64,000 nucleotides of DNA, from assembly GCA_903923925.1 (NCBI GenBank), contig CAIXZF010000035.1:1-64000 (forward strand), written 5' to 3'. Made by a program: the position numbers and the translations under genes. The notes below the pieces were generated by a model that was not told the DNA's origin, did not search any database, and worked only from the letters and a program-made list of their open reading frames with translations. Below are positions 55,101 through 63,730 of the stretch, one piece after another. Each line of letters begins with the position of its first letter. Positions within the stretch are counted from its first letter, which is position 1. The stretch comes from an uncultured Bacteroidales bacterium (GTDB lineage Bacteria > Bacteroidota > Bacteroidia > Bacteroidales > CAIXZF01).

Positions 55101-55540
55101 ATTAGTTCATCAGTGGCTTTCTCGAGAAGCAATGCATCTTTTTTAATTATCTGTTTCTGATTATACAGATCAAGAAATACATTGATTTTACTTAGCAGAA
55201 TACGATTCTGTACTGGTTTGTTTATATAATCGACTGCTCCATAATCATACCCTTTGTAAAGTTCTATATCATTGATGTGGCTGGCGGTTAAAAATATAAC
55301 AGGTACTTTCTCAATTTTACGACTTTCATTTAATCGCATTGCCAGTTCGTACCCGTTCATTTCTGGCATTCTTACATCAATAATTGCTAAAGCCAGATCC
55401 AATCCAACAGTCTTTTCAAGAGCCTCGATTCCTGAGGTTGCTTTAATAATGTTGACTTCTAATTTCTTTATGATAATCTCTATGAAAACTAAATTCTCTT
55501 CAATATCATCTACAATCAGCAGATTAACCAGTTGTTTCAT
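52130..55540 (-). CDS. NtrB-like sensor kinase, REC and six PAS domains
   Basis: 1,136 residues. N-terminal receiver (D55 in LAIIDVRMPEMNG), coiled linker, six PAS domains (about 155-890, most ending in DIT or DIS), HisKA with a histidine near 914 in GIAHEINQPLN, and HATPase (TDNGIGIS, GTGLGLSICYQI). The NtrB-style H box and the adjacent NtrC-type gene make them a cognate pair. No membrane segment, so the signals are probably internal (redox, oxygen, light or a small molecule); the ligands cannot be told from the sequence. The receiver at the N-terminus means other kinases could feed in. Confidence 0.92.
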   Translation of the reverse strand: MKQLVNLLIVDDIEENLVFIEIIIKKLEVNIIKATSGIEALEKTVGLDLALAIIDVRMPEMNGYELAMRLNESRKIEKVPVIFLTASHINDIELYKGYDYGAVDYINKPVQNRILLSKINVFLDLYNQKQIIKKDALLLEKATDELIVLNAALKISEKKYRSYISYAPDGVFVADEKGRYIEVNESACRITGYSAEELLGMTIEDLLPEESLAAGLRYFKELIEKGAAKVDLEFIKKDGTKRWWSVEWVKLSDKRFLGFTKDITERKETENLVLQTRHNYETFFNTIDDFLFVLNEQGAIEHTNTTVIKRLGYSWEDLAGQNVLTVHPSERRNEAAQIIEDMLNKKAEFCAVPIVTKSGLQIPVETRVSHGFWNGKPAIFGVSKDITQIKYSEEKFSKVFYINPSACGLTEISTGRYVEVNEAFIRLFGFEKDEIIGHTPVELGILTAGNIELLISKSDEQGHTDNLEADLIAKNGDIKHVLLSSENISVQDTEFRYTVVHDITKRKIAETAIIESEHNLEEAQRIAHIGSWKWDLIDDSIFWSKEMYRVYDVNPGEFDQKPESILSLIHPDDVDLFTNSLNLNLKGYQSLSVEYRVIHKDGSIHYLSADGKFEYNDKGKATKIFGTVQDITQRRLEQDEILLMNNFLDSIVENLPDMIFIKEAETLKFVRLNQAGQELLGISKEEIIGKSDYDFFSKAEADGFTEKDRSVLQLKEKIDIAEEFIQTKNKGVRVLHTRKVPILNASGEPEYLLGISEDITELKQAALSIKITEEKYKTILNSSPDGIVLIDLRGMITEVSEIGLEIFGAINRDDLVGIRFFKFVPAGEKNTIREILFKTLNEGLAQNIELKIKKKNNSILATETSVTLIQDQKGKPLSFMVIIRDISYRKLMETKQFHADRMANLGQMAAGIAHEINQPLNIISMVMDKVLFEADRNDVIDIDFIKTKSAKIFDNIIRIRNIIDHIRDFSRSDNNYISSDFDINISVENAASMIMEQFKHLGIQLILNLEKLIPPIVGNTYKFEQVIVNLLNNAKDAVIEKKNSQEEYYDMVVGIRTYSKRQILIVEVTDNGIGISKDDINNILLPFYTTKEEGKGTGLGLSICYQIIKEMNGTINIDSDSINGTKVELVIEIHKK

Positions 55541-55705
55541 GTTTTTTGCCAGGGTTGTTTGCTCTTTGAGAATTCTCTAAAGGAGGTAAATATAACCTTA
55601 ATTAATGTGGAGAGTATGATTTTTATTCTAATATCGATCATTAATGAATATGGTGCATTTTTCTTAACAAATACGTGACAATTCAAAAGAGCCTTCCCTT
55701 TTTCC

Positions 55706-57859
55706 TTATTTTCTGGACTCAATTAAAATATTGAGCATCTTAACAGCGCAATCAGGAATGGGAGTTCCTGGTCCGAAAATAGCTACTGCTCCAGTTTTGT
55801 AAAGGAATTCATAATCCTGAGCTGGTATTACTCCACCCACAATTACCATAATATCTTCTCTGCCAAGCTTTTTAAGTTCTTCTATCACCTGGGGAACAAG
55901 TGTTTTATGCCCTGCAGCCAGGCTCGAAACTCCCAGAATATGGACATCATTCTCTACTGCTTGCCGTGCCGATTCTGCAGGAGTCTGGAATAATGGTCCG
56001 ATATCAACATCAAATCCTATATCGGCATAGCCTGTAGCAACTACTTTGGCTCCGCGGTCGTGTCCATCCTGCCCCATCTTAGCAATCATAATTCTTGGCC
56101 GTCTTCCTTCTAAACCTGCAAATTTATCAGCTAATTGCCTGGCAACCTGAAAAATATCGCTTCCTCCTGATTCGGAGGAGTAAACACCTGAAATTGAACG
56201 TATCACAGCCTGGTACCTCCCGTATATATTCTCTAATGCATAAGAAATCTCTCCTAAGGATGCCCGTTTTCTTGCAGCATCTATTGCCAGTGAAAGCAGG
56301 TTTCCTTCTTTATTCTTTGCTGCTAAGGTAAGCGCTTCTAATGAAGCCGTTACTTCTGTCTCATTCCTGACGGCTCGCAATGCCTTTAGTCTTATAATCT
56401 GCGACTCTCTTACTGCTGTATTATCAACCTCCAGAGTGTCAATCGGGGCTTCTTTCATAAGCCTGAATTTATTCACACCTACAATTGTATCTATTTTGCT
56501 GTCAATTTTAGCCTGTTTTCTTGCTGAAGCTTCTTCTATTCGCATTTTTGGAATCCCTGTTTCTATCGCCTTTGCCATGCCTCCAAGCGATTCAACTTCT
56601 TCTATCAGAGTCCATGCTTTTCGGGCAATTTCATGTGTCAGAACCTCAACATAATAAGAGCCAGCCCATGGGTCAATTGCTTTACAAATATTTGTTTCTT
56701 CCTGCAAATAGATCTGCGTATTTCTGGCAATTCTTGCAGAGAAATCAGTAGGTAAAGCTATGGCCTCGTCGAGTGCATTGGTGTGTAAGGATTGAGTATG
56801 TCCAAGTGCTGCTGCAAGTGCTTCAACACAGGTTCGGGTAACATTGTTAAAAGGATCCTGCTCGGTGAGGCTCCATCCAGAAGTTTGACAATGTGCACGC
56901 AGAGTAAGTGATTTTGGATCTTTTGGATTGAATTGATTTACAATTTTAGCCCATAACATTCTGGCGGCCCGCATTTTTGCAATCTCCATAAAATGATTCA
57001 TACCAACAGCCCAGAAAAATGATAAACGGGGAGCAAATGAGTCAACCGGAATTCCTGCTGCAACGCCAGCCCTTAAATACTCAAGCCCGTCGGCTAAGGT
57101 ATAGGCGAGTTCAATATCAGCTGTGGCACCCGCTTCCTGCATATGGTATCCACTGATGCTGATATTGTTAAACTTCTTCATGTACATCGAAGTATACTCA
57201 AAAATATCAGCTATAATTCTCATTGATGGCAAGGGTGGATATATATAGGTGTTTCTTACCATGAACTCCTTAAGAATATCATTCTGAATTGTGCCCGACA
57301 ACTTCTCCATTGGAACACCCTGTTCCTCTGCTGCAACAATGTAAAATGCCAGAATTGGTAAAACTGCACCATTCATAGTCATCGAAACCGACATCTTCTC
57401 AAGTGGGATCTGATCAAATAAAATCTTCATATCAAGAATGGAGTCGATGGCAACACCGGCTTTTCCAACATCGCCTTCCACTCTTTCATGATCAGAATCA
57501 TATCCCCTGTGTGTGGCCAGATCGAATGCCACAGATAAACCCATTTGTCCGGCTGCAAGATTCCTCCGGTAAAAAGCATTCGATTCCTCAGCTGTTGAAA
57601 ACCCGGCGTACTGTCTGATAGTCCATGGCTTCATTACATACATAGTTGAATAGGGGCCGCGAAGGAAGGGTGCAAGCCCTGCTGCATAGTTCAGATGTTC
57701 AAGGTTCAGTAAGTCGTTTTTACCGTAAGCAGCTTTTATTTTAATCTGTTCAGCCGGTATCCATTCTTTTTTCTCACTATTGTTATTCTCCCAATCTTCG
57801 AAAGAACCTGAATCTGTTTTTCGGGGAATAAAGTCGATATCTTTAAAACTTGGTCGCAT
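55706..57859 (-). CDS. mutB: methylmalonyl-CoA mutase large (catalytic) subunit
   Basis: 717 residues, full length. N-terminal TIM barrel with the substrate segment [20 protein letters not shown] and [20 protein letters not shown], and a C-terminal B12-binding domain with D-x-H-x-x-G ([10 protein letters not shown]). It interconverts succinyl-CoA and (R)-methylmalonyl-CoA using adenosylcobalamin, in propionate production or use. It pairs with the small subunit gene 48 bp upstream. No epimerase, decarboxylase or MeaB-type chaperone gene is nearby. Confidence 0.97.
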   Translation of the reverse strand: MRPSFKDIDFIPRKTDSGSFEDWENNNSEKKEWIPAEQIKIKAAYGKNDLLNLEHLNYAAGLAPFLRGPYSTMYVMKPWTIRQYAGFSTAEESNAFYRRNLAAGQMGLSVAFDLATHRGYDSDHERVEGDVGKAGVAIDSILDMKILFDQIPLEKMSVSMTMNGAVLPILAFYIVAAEEQGVPMEKLSGTIQNDILKEFMVRNTYIYPPLPSMRIIADIFEYTSMYMKKFNNISISGYHMQEAGATADIELAYTLADGLEYLRAGVAAGIPVDSFAPRLSFFWAVGMNHFMEIAKMRAARMLWAKIVNQFNPKDPKSLTLRAHCQTSGWSLTEQDPFNNVTRTCVEALAAALGHTQSLHTNALDEAIALPTDFSARIARNTQIYLQEETNICKAIDPWAGSYYVEVLTHEIARKAWTLIEEVESLGGMAKAIETGIPKMRIEEASARKQAKIDSKIDTIVGVNKFRLMKEAPIDTLEVDNTAVRESQIIRLKALRAVRNETEVTASLEALTLAAKNKEGNLLSLAIDAARKRASLGEISYALENIYGRYQAVIRSISGVYSSESGGSDIFQVARQLADKFAGLEGRRPRIMIAKMGQDGHDRGAKVVATGYADIGFDVDIGPLFQTPAESARQAVENDVHILGVSSLAAGHKTLVPQVIEELKKLGREDIMVIVGGVIPAQDYEFLYKTGAVAIFGPGTPIPDCAVKMLNILIESRK

Positions 57860-57907
57860 AGTCTGTTGGTTATTGGCAGGTTAATATCTTCTTAATCTTA
57901 AGGTTTT

Positions 57908-59785
57908 TTAAATCCCAAGCAAATTCTGAAATTTTGTAAGCATTTCCAGTACATTACTTCGGATATGGATAAATTCATCCACACCTTCTGATCTGTAGTA
58001 TTCTATCTGATCTTTAGGAAAACCTGCTAATACTATTTTTGGTGGCTTTGAAGAAGCCTTCAGGGATTTGCATATAAGGGGTACGATTTCTGAATACTCC
58101 TCATCCGATGAACAAATAACCACAATATCCGGATTTACTTTATTTATTTCAGAAATCCCTTCATCAACAGTTTGAAAACCTGTATGGTCATCGATAACAA
58201 AACCTGTACACCCAAAAAAATTGGTTGCAAACATTGCACGTGCTTTACGCATGGCCAGATTTCCATAAGTAAACAGAAATACATGTGGTGAATGACCCGT
58301 TGTGAGTAAAAACTTTTCTGTGTTCAATCTTAGTATTTCAAATTTCTCACTTCCTCTGTAAAGTCTTAAGGCTTTAAATGGAGTATTATTTTCAGGTTCA
58401 TCGAATTCTGAATCAACAAAATCACACATCTTTTCATGCAGATTAGGATATTGATTGGTTCCAAGAATTGTTGTTCTTCTTGTCGAAACGTCTTGATCTT
58501 TCTGCTTTGCAGCATCTTCTATCTGATCCTGAATGCTTCCAGATTTAAAACAACTGATAAACCCCTCATTCTCTTCAATTTCTTTAAAAATCTTCCAACT
58601 GAATTCAGCAATACTATTGGTCAGGTTCTCAATGTAATACGATCCGGCAGAAATATCAGCTACTTTATTAAGCCATGTTTCTTCTTTTAATATAATTTGC
58701 TGGTTTCTGGCAATTCGCATCGAAAATTCATCAGGAATCCTGAAGGATACATCATATGGATCAACCTGCACAGAATCAGCACCTCCTATTGCAGCAGACA
58801 TCGCTTCTGTTGTCGAACGAAGCATATTAACATTCGGATCGTAAAGGGTTTTATTCCATTTCGATGATGTAGCATTTATATACATCTGCATACTCTCAAC
58901 ATTTTCAGGCACATACTGCTCTACAACCTTACTCCATAATAACCTTGCAGCTCTTAGTCTGGCAATTTCCATGAAATAATTTGATCCGATTGCAAAACTG
59001 AATTGCATTTTCTGAGCAATATCATCAATACTGAAACCCAGAGATGTTAATCCTGAAAGGTATTCATTAGCCATTGCAAGGCTGTAACCTAATTCCTCTG
59101 TGATTGTGGAACCGGCATTATGGAAATTTTGCCCGTTGATTGTCAAAACTTTGAAACCTGGCAAAAGGTCTGCATGTTTTATTAGTGTTGCAGCTTCCTG
59201 TAAATTATCTTCAAAATCCATCCAGAAATCACCATTTGTGACCAGATATCCAATTGGATCAAAGTTTAAAGAACCCCTGATTTTAGTAATATCAAATGAC
59301 TTGGAATCTGCGTAACGGATCAAATCGTGGAATAAGGCAGAATAGGATACTGAATGAGTTATATGTATTGCAACGTTCTCTAAATCAATACCTTCTAATA
59401 CTAATTGTAAGTCTTCATAATCAAGTACTCCACTGAAATCAACCCCAATCCCGTCAACACCTTTCTCAGAAATATCTCTGGCTATTTCATTGATTCTGAG
59501 GAGATTTTTCTCAAATATATCTTGGCGGATTTCCCAATTATTGTCATTTTCTTTGTTGCCCCTGATAAAAGGGAACTTCCCTGGCATTGTGTCAAGAAAC
59601 TCAATGCTCTCAAGATCTTCTTTTCTGTAATATGGTTTTACTGGTATGCCTTCGTAAGTCTTCCAAACTAATTTTTTATTATAATCAGCACCCTTTAAAT
59701 CTGAAAATATCAGTGATTCCCATTCTTCTGTGGAAATTGGAGGGAACTCATTGAACAGTCTTTGTTCATTTGGGTTTTCTTTCAT
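57908..59785 (-). CDS. mutA: methylmalonyl-CoA mutase small subunit
   Basis: 625 residues from the ATG at 59785 (MKENPNEQRLFNEF). The open frame continues to 59887, but a promoter-like -7 element falls inside that extension, so the shorter start is better. Same fold as the large subunit, but the D-x-H-x-x-G cobalamin motif is absent, as expected for the non-catalytic partner of the heterodimer. Transcribed before mutB as one unit, divergent from the epimerase gene. Confidence 0.93.
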   Translation of the reverse strand: MKENPNEQRLFNEFPPISTEEWESLIFSDLKGADYNKKLVWKTYEGIPVKPYYRKEDLESIEFLDTMPGKFPFIRGNKENDNNWEIRQDIFEKNLLRINEIARDISEKGVDGIGVDFSGVLDYEDLQLVLEGIDLENVAIHITHSVSYSALFHDLIRYADSKSFDITKIRGSLNFDPIGYLVTNGDFWMDFEDNLQEAATLIKHADLLPGFKVLTINGQNFHNAGSTITEELGYSLAMANEYLSGLTSLGFSIDDIAQKMQFSFAIGSNYFMEIARLRAARLLWSKVVEQYVPENVESMQMYINATSSKWNKTLYDPNVNMLRSTTEAMSAAIGGADSVQVDPYDVSFRIPDEFSMRIARNQQIILKEETWLNKVADISAGSYYIENLTNSIAEFSWKIFKEIEENEGFISCFKSGSIQDQIEDAAKQKDQDVSTRRTTILGTNQYPNLHEKMCDFVDSEFDEPENNTPFKALRLYRGSEKFEILRLNTEKFLLTTGHSPHVFLFTYGNLAMRKARAMFATNFFGCTGFVIDDHTGFQTVDEGISEINKVNPDIVVICSSDEEYSEIVPLICKSLKASSKPPKIVLAGFPKDQIEYYRSEGVDEFIHIRSNVLEMLTKFQNLLGI

Positions 59786-59829
59786 AGGACAGGTAGTTGA
59801 TGAAGTTTGGTAACAGTTCTCGTATTCAG

Positions 59830-59837
59830 CAAAGTTA
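59830..59837 (-). promoter_or_regulatory. possible -7 element for mutA-mutB
   Basis: TAACTTTG on the minus strand matches TAnnTTTG exactly, 44 bp upstream of the preferred mutA start. No good -33 TTTG is found at the usual distance, so this is weak. Confidence 0.3.
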
Positions 59838-59896
59838 GCTGTTTTTTCAGGAATAGACTTACCTTTAACCCGGAAAATGTTAACCAATCGTATCAG

Positions 59897-60754
59897 ATGA
59901 AAATTGCAATTGCTGGAGCTTCAGGATTTATAGGCAAAAATCTTATTAAAACGTTCTTAGAAAAAAACTGGCAGATTATTGAAATAAACCGAAAGGATTT
60001 TAGCTTAACACAAGATGAATTTATTGAGAAAATTGCTGATAGCGACTGTGTTATTAATCTTGCAGGTGCCCCTATTTTACGGAGATGGACTTTTTCCTAT
60101 AAAAAAGTATTGTTCGAAAGCAGGATCATCACAACCAGAAAGATAAGGCTGGCAATTGCAGCAATGAAAAATAAGCCTCAGCTGTTTATTTCGACCTCTG
60201 CAGTTGGCTTCTACCCCGAAGGTGGCCCCTTCTCTGAATCAGACAGATCCTATTTCCCTTCTTTTCTCGCCGACCTGTGCAGAGACTGGGAGAATGAAGC
60301 ACTCCTCATCGAAAATGATTGTCGCCTGGTGATTTTTCGCTTCGGCGTTGTTCTCGATAAATCTGATGGTGCTCTTACTAAAATGCTTCCAATGTTTAAA
60401 ATGGGAATTGGAGGAAAAATAGGCAATGGGCAGCAGGGTTTCTCATGGATACACATAAATGATTTAATAAATGCTTATGTTTTTGTGATCGAAAATAAAA
60501 CATGTAAAGGTATTTTTAACCTTACCGCTCCTGTTCCGATTAGTAATTCTGAAATGACGAAAGCACTTTCTGTTTCACTTAACCGTCCTGCTTTCTTCAG
60601 AGTACCAGCTTCTATTTTAAAACTGATTTACGGTGAAGCTGCAATAACCATTATTGAAGGTCAAAAGGTAATTCCAAAACGACTGCAGGAAGCAGGATTG
60701 GTTTTTTTATTTCCGGATATTGCCGGTGCTTTAAAGAATTTACTGAAGAACTGA
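59897..60754 (+). CDS. TIGR01777-family NAD(P)-binding epimerase
   Basis: 285 residues from the ATG at 59897 (MKIAIAGASGFIGKN), where the Rossmann GxxGxxG begins at residue 7. The longer frame from 59807 adds 30 residues with no family match. Motifs INLAGAPI, STSAVGFYP and RFGVVLD, plus a C-terminal DUF1731-type region, identify the SDR39U1/YfcH group. The substrate is unknown for the family. Five bases separate it from the next gene. Confidence 0.9.
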   Translation: MKIAIAGASGFIGKNLIKTFLEKNWQIIEINRKDFSLTQDEFIEKIADSDCVINLAGAPILRRWTFSYKKVLFESRIITTRKIRLAIAAMKNKPQLFISTSAVGFYPEGGPFSESDRSYFPSFLADLCRDWENEALLIENDCRLVIFRFGVVLDKSDGALTKMLPMFKMGIGGKIGNGQQGFSWIHINDLINAYVFVIENKTCKGIFNLTAPVPISNSEMTKALSVSLNRPAFFRVPASILKLIYGEAAITIIEGQKVIPKRLQEAGLVFLFPDIAGALKNLLKN

Positions 60755-60759
60755 TTCCT

Positions 60760-61881
60760 ATGCCAGGCTCTTTCCGATATTGTCTGATTACTTTTGTATT
60801 ACTTATTTCTGTGAGTTTTCTAAAGGCTCAGCAAACATTATCACCAAAACCGATTGCCTATCCTGAGTTCCGGTTTGCGTACGGTTTTGTAATTCGTCAC
60901 CATATAGATATGGGGCCTTATACTCAAACACATTTTCCTGCTTTTGAAATTTCATCTGTATTCCCTTTGCTTGGTGCCAAACGCTGGCATCAGGAATTTC
61001 ACTATCCGGAAGCAGGAATAAGCTATTGGTATTCAAACCTTGGAAATTCTCCGGTTCTCGGTGATGTTCATTCCTTGTTTACCTGGTTAAGGCTTCCATT
61101 TATCGAAAAACAAAAATTGCAATGGAATTACAGAATAGGAGTGGGGCTTGGCTACTTTAGAGAGAAATTTGATATACAGACAAATTATAAAAATCTTGCT
61201 ATTGGAAGTAATGTGAATGCCGCTATACAATTACTAACTGAATTGCGCTGGCAATTTTGCAGCCAATTCACGCTTTCTGGCGGTTTGGGTTGGGCTCATT
61301 TCTCAAATGGGACTATGATTTCCCCCAACTATGGAATAAATATGCCTAATATAAATACTGCACTTTCGTTCCATCCAAAAGGATTAAAAGAAAAACGGAT
61401 TATCACAAAATATCAGGAATCAGCCCCGTATAATTTTATCGAGTTAAATATCAGTCATGGGCTTAAAGAAATCAGACCATTGTTGGGCCCTCAGTATAAC
61501 GTTTTTTCTGGCTCAGTAATTTACTTTCACAGACTGAATATCCGTAAAAGTATCGGTGGTGCTTTTGACCTCTATTATGATGAATCTGAAAAACCTTTAC
61601 TTGAAAGAACAGGAACACCTGTAAAACAGAATATAGAACTGCTGAAACCTGGAATTTCCGGAAATTTCCAGGCTGACTTTGGCAATTTATCAGTATTGCT
61701 GTCGCTCGGAACATATCTTTACCAGAAAGAAAAAAGTGATGGCGTTTTGTATGACAAACTCGGCTTAAGATATTCCTTTATTGATAAGTACTTCCTTCAG
61801 CTTTATTTAAAAACGCATTACGCACGTGCTGATTATATTGGTTGGGGGATTGGTATGAAAATAAATACAACAAAGAATTGA
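60760..61881 (+). CDS. PagL-like lipid A deacylase / acyloxyacyl hydrolase family outer-membrane protein
   Basis: 373 residues with a signal peptide (CLITFVLLISVSFLKAQ). Alternating strands suggest a beta barrel. The motif WAHFSNGT (H180, S182) matches the catalytic His-Ser of PagL lipid A 3-O-deacylases, and Bacteroidota homologues are usually annotated as acyloxyacyl hydrolase. It would remove a fatty acid from lipid A in the outer membrane. Longer than enterobacterial PagL, as usual in this phylum. It overlaps the next gene by 4 bp. Confidence 0.78.
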   Translation: MPGSFRYCLITFVLLISVSFLKAQQTLSPKPIAYPEFRFAYGFVIRHHIDMGPYTQTHFPAFEISSVFPLLGAKRWHQEFHYPEAGISYWYSNLGNSPVLGDVHSLFTWLRLPFIEKQKLQWNYRIGVGLGYFREKFDIQTNYKNLAIGSNVNAAIQLLTELRWQFCSQFTLSGGLGWAHFSNGTMISPNYGINMPNINTALSFHPKGLKEKRIITKYQESAPYNFIELNISHGLKEIRPLLGPQYNVFSGSVIYFHRLNIRKSIGGAFDLYYDESEKPLLERTGTPVKQNIELLKPGISGNFQADFGNLSVLLSLGTYLYQKEKSDGVLYDKLGLRYSFIDKYFLQLYLKTHYARADYIGWGIGMKINTTKN

Positions 61882-62639
61882 AGTCTATCAGAATATTATC
61901 GCCTCTGTTTATTCTCGCAGTTGCATTATTGCTGTCGGTATTGGTATCTTCATGCAATAACGACCTATACGATTGCACAAAAAAAAGCGGTAAAATAATT
62001 AGAATAGAGAGGAAGGTGGCTGCATTCAAGGGACTTAGAATTGAAGATAACATTGATGTTGTTCTATTTCAAGATACATCTTCTGTTCTTGTTGTGGAGG
62101 CAGGAGAGCAGCTAATCAGTGGGATTGAAACTACTGTTTCCGATTGCTTGCTCATTTTGAAAAACACAAATTCCTGCAATTGGATCAGGAATGCAAAAAT
62201 ACCTGTTCGCGTTTTTGTGCCGGTGAACCATTTCAGAAATATTGACTACAAAGGCTATGGTAATGTTTTAACTATAGATACACTGCATCTTGCTTATATT
62301 CAAATTGATGCAAGAGATGGATCCGGAAGTTTCAGGCTGATGTTAGATGTTGATAGCTCTTTTCTAAATATTCATGAAGGTGTAACTGACATTACGCTTA
62401 CTGGGAAATGCGATTTTAACTATATCTACAACAATGGTATCGGTCCTGTTAATACAAATGCTTTCGATGCAAATGCTGTTGTATTGCATCATAAAGGACC
62501 CGGAAATTGCTACGTGAAGGCACTAAAAAGCCTGGATGTCACAATTGAATATTCAGGAAATATTTATTACGAAGGAAACCCTTCATTTATTAAATCAGTT
62601 GTAAGTGGAAGCGGTAAATTGATTAAAGTGGGAAAATAA
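61878..62639 (+). CDS. lipoprotein with head GIN domain (DUF2807)
   Basis: 253 residues. No ATG exists before the signal peptide. A TTG at 61878 overlaps the upstream stop as TTGA and gives a good lipoprotein signal (KSIRILSPLF ... LSVLVSSC, Cys at the lipobox), so I choose it over the TTG at 61842. The mature part is a repetitive beta structure (FKGLRIEDNIDVVLFQDT, VVSGSGKLIKVGK) typical of the GIN domain, sometimes called a putative auto-transporter adhesin. Function unknown. It ends 2 bp before the convergent gene. Confidence 0.78.
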   Translation: MKSIRILSPLFILAVALLLSVLVSSCNNDLYDCTKKSGKIIRIERKVAAFKGLRIEDNIDVVLFQDTSSVLVVEAGEQLISGIETTVSDCLLILKNTNSCNWIRNAKIPVRVFVPVNHFRNIDYKGYGNVLTIDTLHLAYIQIDARDGSGSFRLMLDVDSSFLNIHEGVTDITLTGKCDFNYIYNNGIGPVNTNAFDANAVVLHHKGPGNCYVKALKSLDVTIEYSGNIYYEGNPSFIKSVVSGSGKLIKVGK

Positions 62640-62641
62640 TC

Positions 62642-63031
62642 TCAATTATTCGTAGTGTCAGTATTTTTTAACAAAGAAGTAACTTCAAAAACTGTGAATA
62701 AAATATAAAGTAGCAGAAAAGAAATAGCAAATGGAATAGCATCTTTCTTATTCAGAAATACATACAAAGAGAGTACAATCACATACAACAAAAGTTTCAA
62801 AAAACTGGAAACCATAAACTGATTAATAAAGCTGTTTGCTCGCTTTTTGGAAGCTTTAATAAGAATGTTGAAAACAATAATGTTGATTGCATAGAAAAAT
62901 AGCAAAAGAAAGGGCAGAGCGGGCGAAAAATATGTTTGTGGAATTGAAAACCTGGCTACGACTACAATCAACCCTATAATCAGGGTAAAAAACGTAATTT
63001 TTTTTAAAAATTGAAGGAGTTGAGATTGCAT
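62642..63031 (-). CDS. AtpI-like small membrane protein
   Basis: 129 residues from the ATG at 63031 (MQSQLLQFLKKITF). The open frame reaches 63136, but that would overlap the atpZ gene. Four membrane segments are visible (about 10-26, 38-56, 72-90 and 97-114). Position behind a bactofilin and AtpZ matches the small hydrophobic protein that often precedes atpB in Bacteroidota, yet no atpB follows here. The family assignment rests mainly on context. Confidence 0.6.
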   Translation of the reverse strand: MQSQLLQFLKKITFFTLIIGLIVVVARFSIPQTYFSPALPFLLLFFYAINIIVFNILIKASKKRANSFINQFMVSSFLKLLLYVIVLSLYVFLNKKDAIPFAISFLLLYILFTVFEVTSLLKNTDTTNN

Positions 63032-63036
63032 AACTA

Positions 63037-63255
63037 CTATTTTTTCAAAAGATCCTTTATTGCAAGGTAGATTGCTAAAACAACCGATAAAGATAAAAGA
63101 ATCATAGTGAAAACCGGAAATTTGAAACCAGTCCACTTATCTATCCTTACACCCGCAAAAGCGCCTGCAAGCATTACAGCCAACATTTGAAAAGCCAAAC
63201 TTGAATACCTGGCGTAATTAGGCAAGGGATTTTTCCTTGGCCTGGATTGATTCAT
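63037..63255 (-). CDS. atpZ: AtpZ/AtpI family protein
   Basis: 72 residues, two membrane segments (about 20-36 and 46-66) with the family motif GVRIDKWTGFKFP between them. AtpZ/AtpI proteins are linked to F-type ATP synthase assembly and Mg2+/Ca2+ supply. The start lies 38 bp inside the bactofilin gene, so translation is probably coupled. Confidence 0.8.
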   Translation of the reverse strand: MNQSRPRKNPLPNYARYSSLAFQMLAVMLAGAFAGVRIDKWTGFKFPVFTMILLSLSVVLAIYLAIKDLLKK

Positions 63256-63628
63256 TTATAGTTGAAATTTTATTTTCCGGCATGTTGGCTCCGTCCATTC
63301 TGCATGTACCTGAGAAAACTGCACCTGGTTCAATAGCCAGTTTGTTGGTTTTAATATCTCCGACCAGTCTGGTTGATGCCTTAAGAGTTAAAAGTTCGGT
63401 TACAGTTACATGTGCTTTAATATTGCCTGAAAAATCGGCATTCTGACATATAATTTCACCTTCAACAACACCAGTTGGACCGATAACAACTTTCCCTTTG
63501 GAACTGATAGACCCTATCAAAGTGCCGTCGATCCTGAAATCTCCGGTCGATGTTATGTTCCCTTTTACAACAGTACCAGTACCGAGAAGGTTGATGGAAG
63601 GCGTTTCGACTTCTTGATTCTTTGCCAT
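63218..63628 (-). CDS. bactofilin (polymer-forming cytoskeletal protein)
   Basis: 136 residues. A right-handed beta-helix of short repeats (VVKGNITSTGDFRIDGTLIG, VVIGPTGVVEGEI, LVGDIKTNKLAIEPGAVFSG) flanked by short disordered tails, as in bactofilins, which polymerise into filaments that localise proteins or shape cells. Overlaps atpZ by 38 bp. Confidence 0.9.
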   Translation of the reverse strand: MAKNQEVETPSINLLGTGTVVKGNITSTGDFRIDGTLIGSISSKGKVVIGPTGVVEGEIICQNADFSGNIKAHVTVTELLTLKASTRLVGDIKTNKLAIEPGAVFSGTCRMDGANMPENKISTINESIQAKEKSLA

Positions 63629-63730
63629 ATTATGTTGATTTTGATAAATACGAATCTATGGGACTCATCACCCCCAGAATAGCAAAGATAAATAATAATG
63701 GTAAATCAGCAAAAGTTTCTAAGCAAAAGT

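Noticed and set aside
55541-55705. Promoter of the NtrB-NtrC genes
   Set aside because: Only a partial -7 match (TATATTTA on the minus strand) without a -33 element was found, so nothing is claimed.
59786-59887. Longer N-terminus for the mutase small subunit
   Set aside because: The extension contains a promoter-like element and does not resemble the family N-terminus.
63032-63136. Longer N-terminus for the AtpI-like membrane protein
   Set aside because: It overlaps atpZ in a different frame; the ATG at 63031 directly precedes the first membrane helix.
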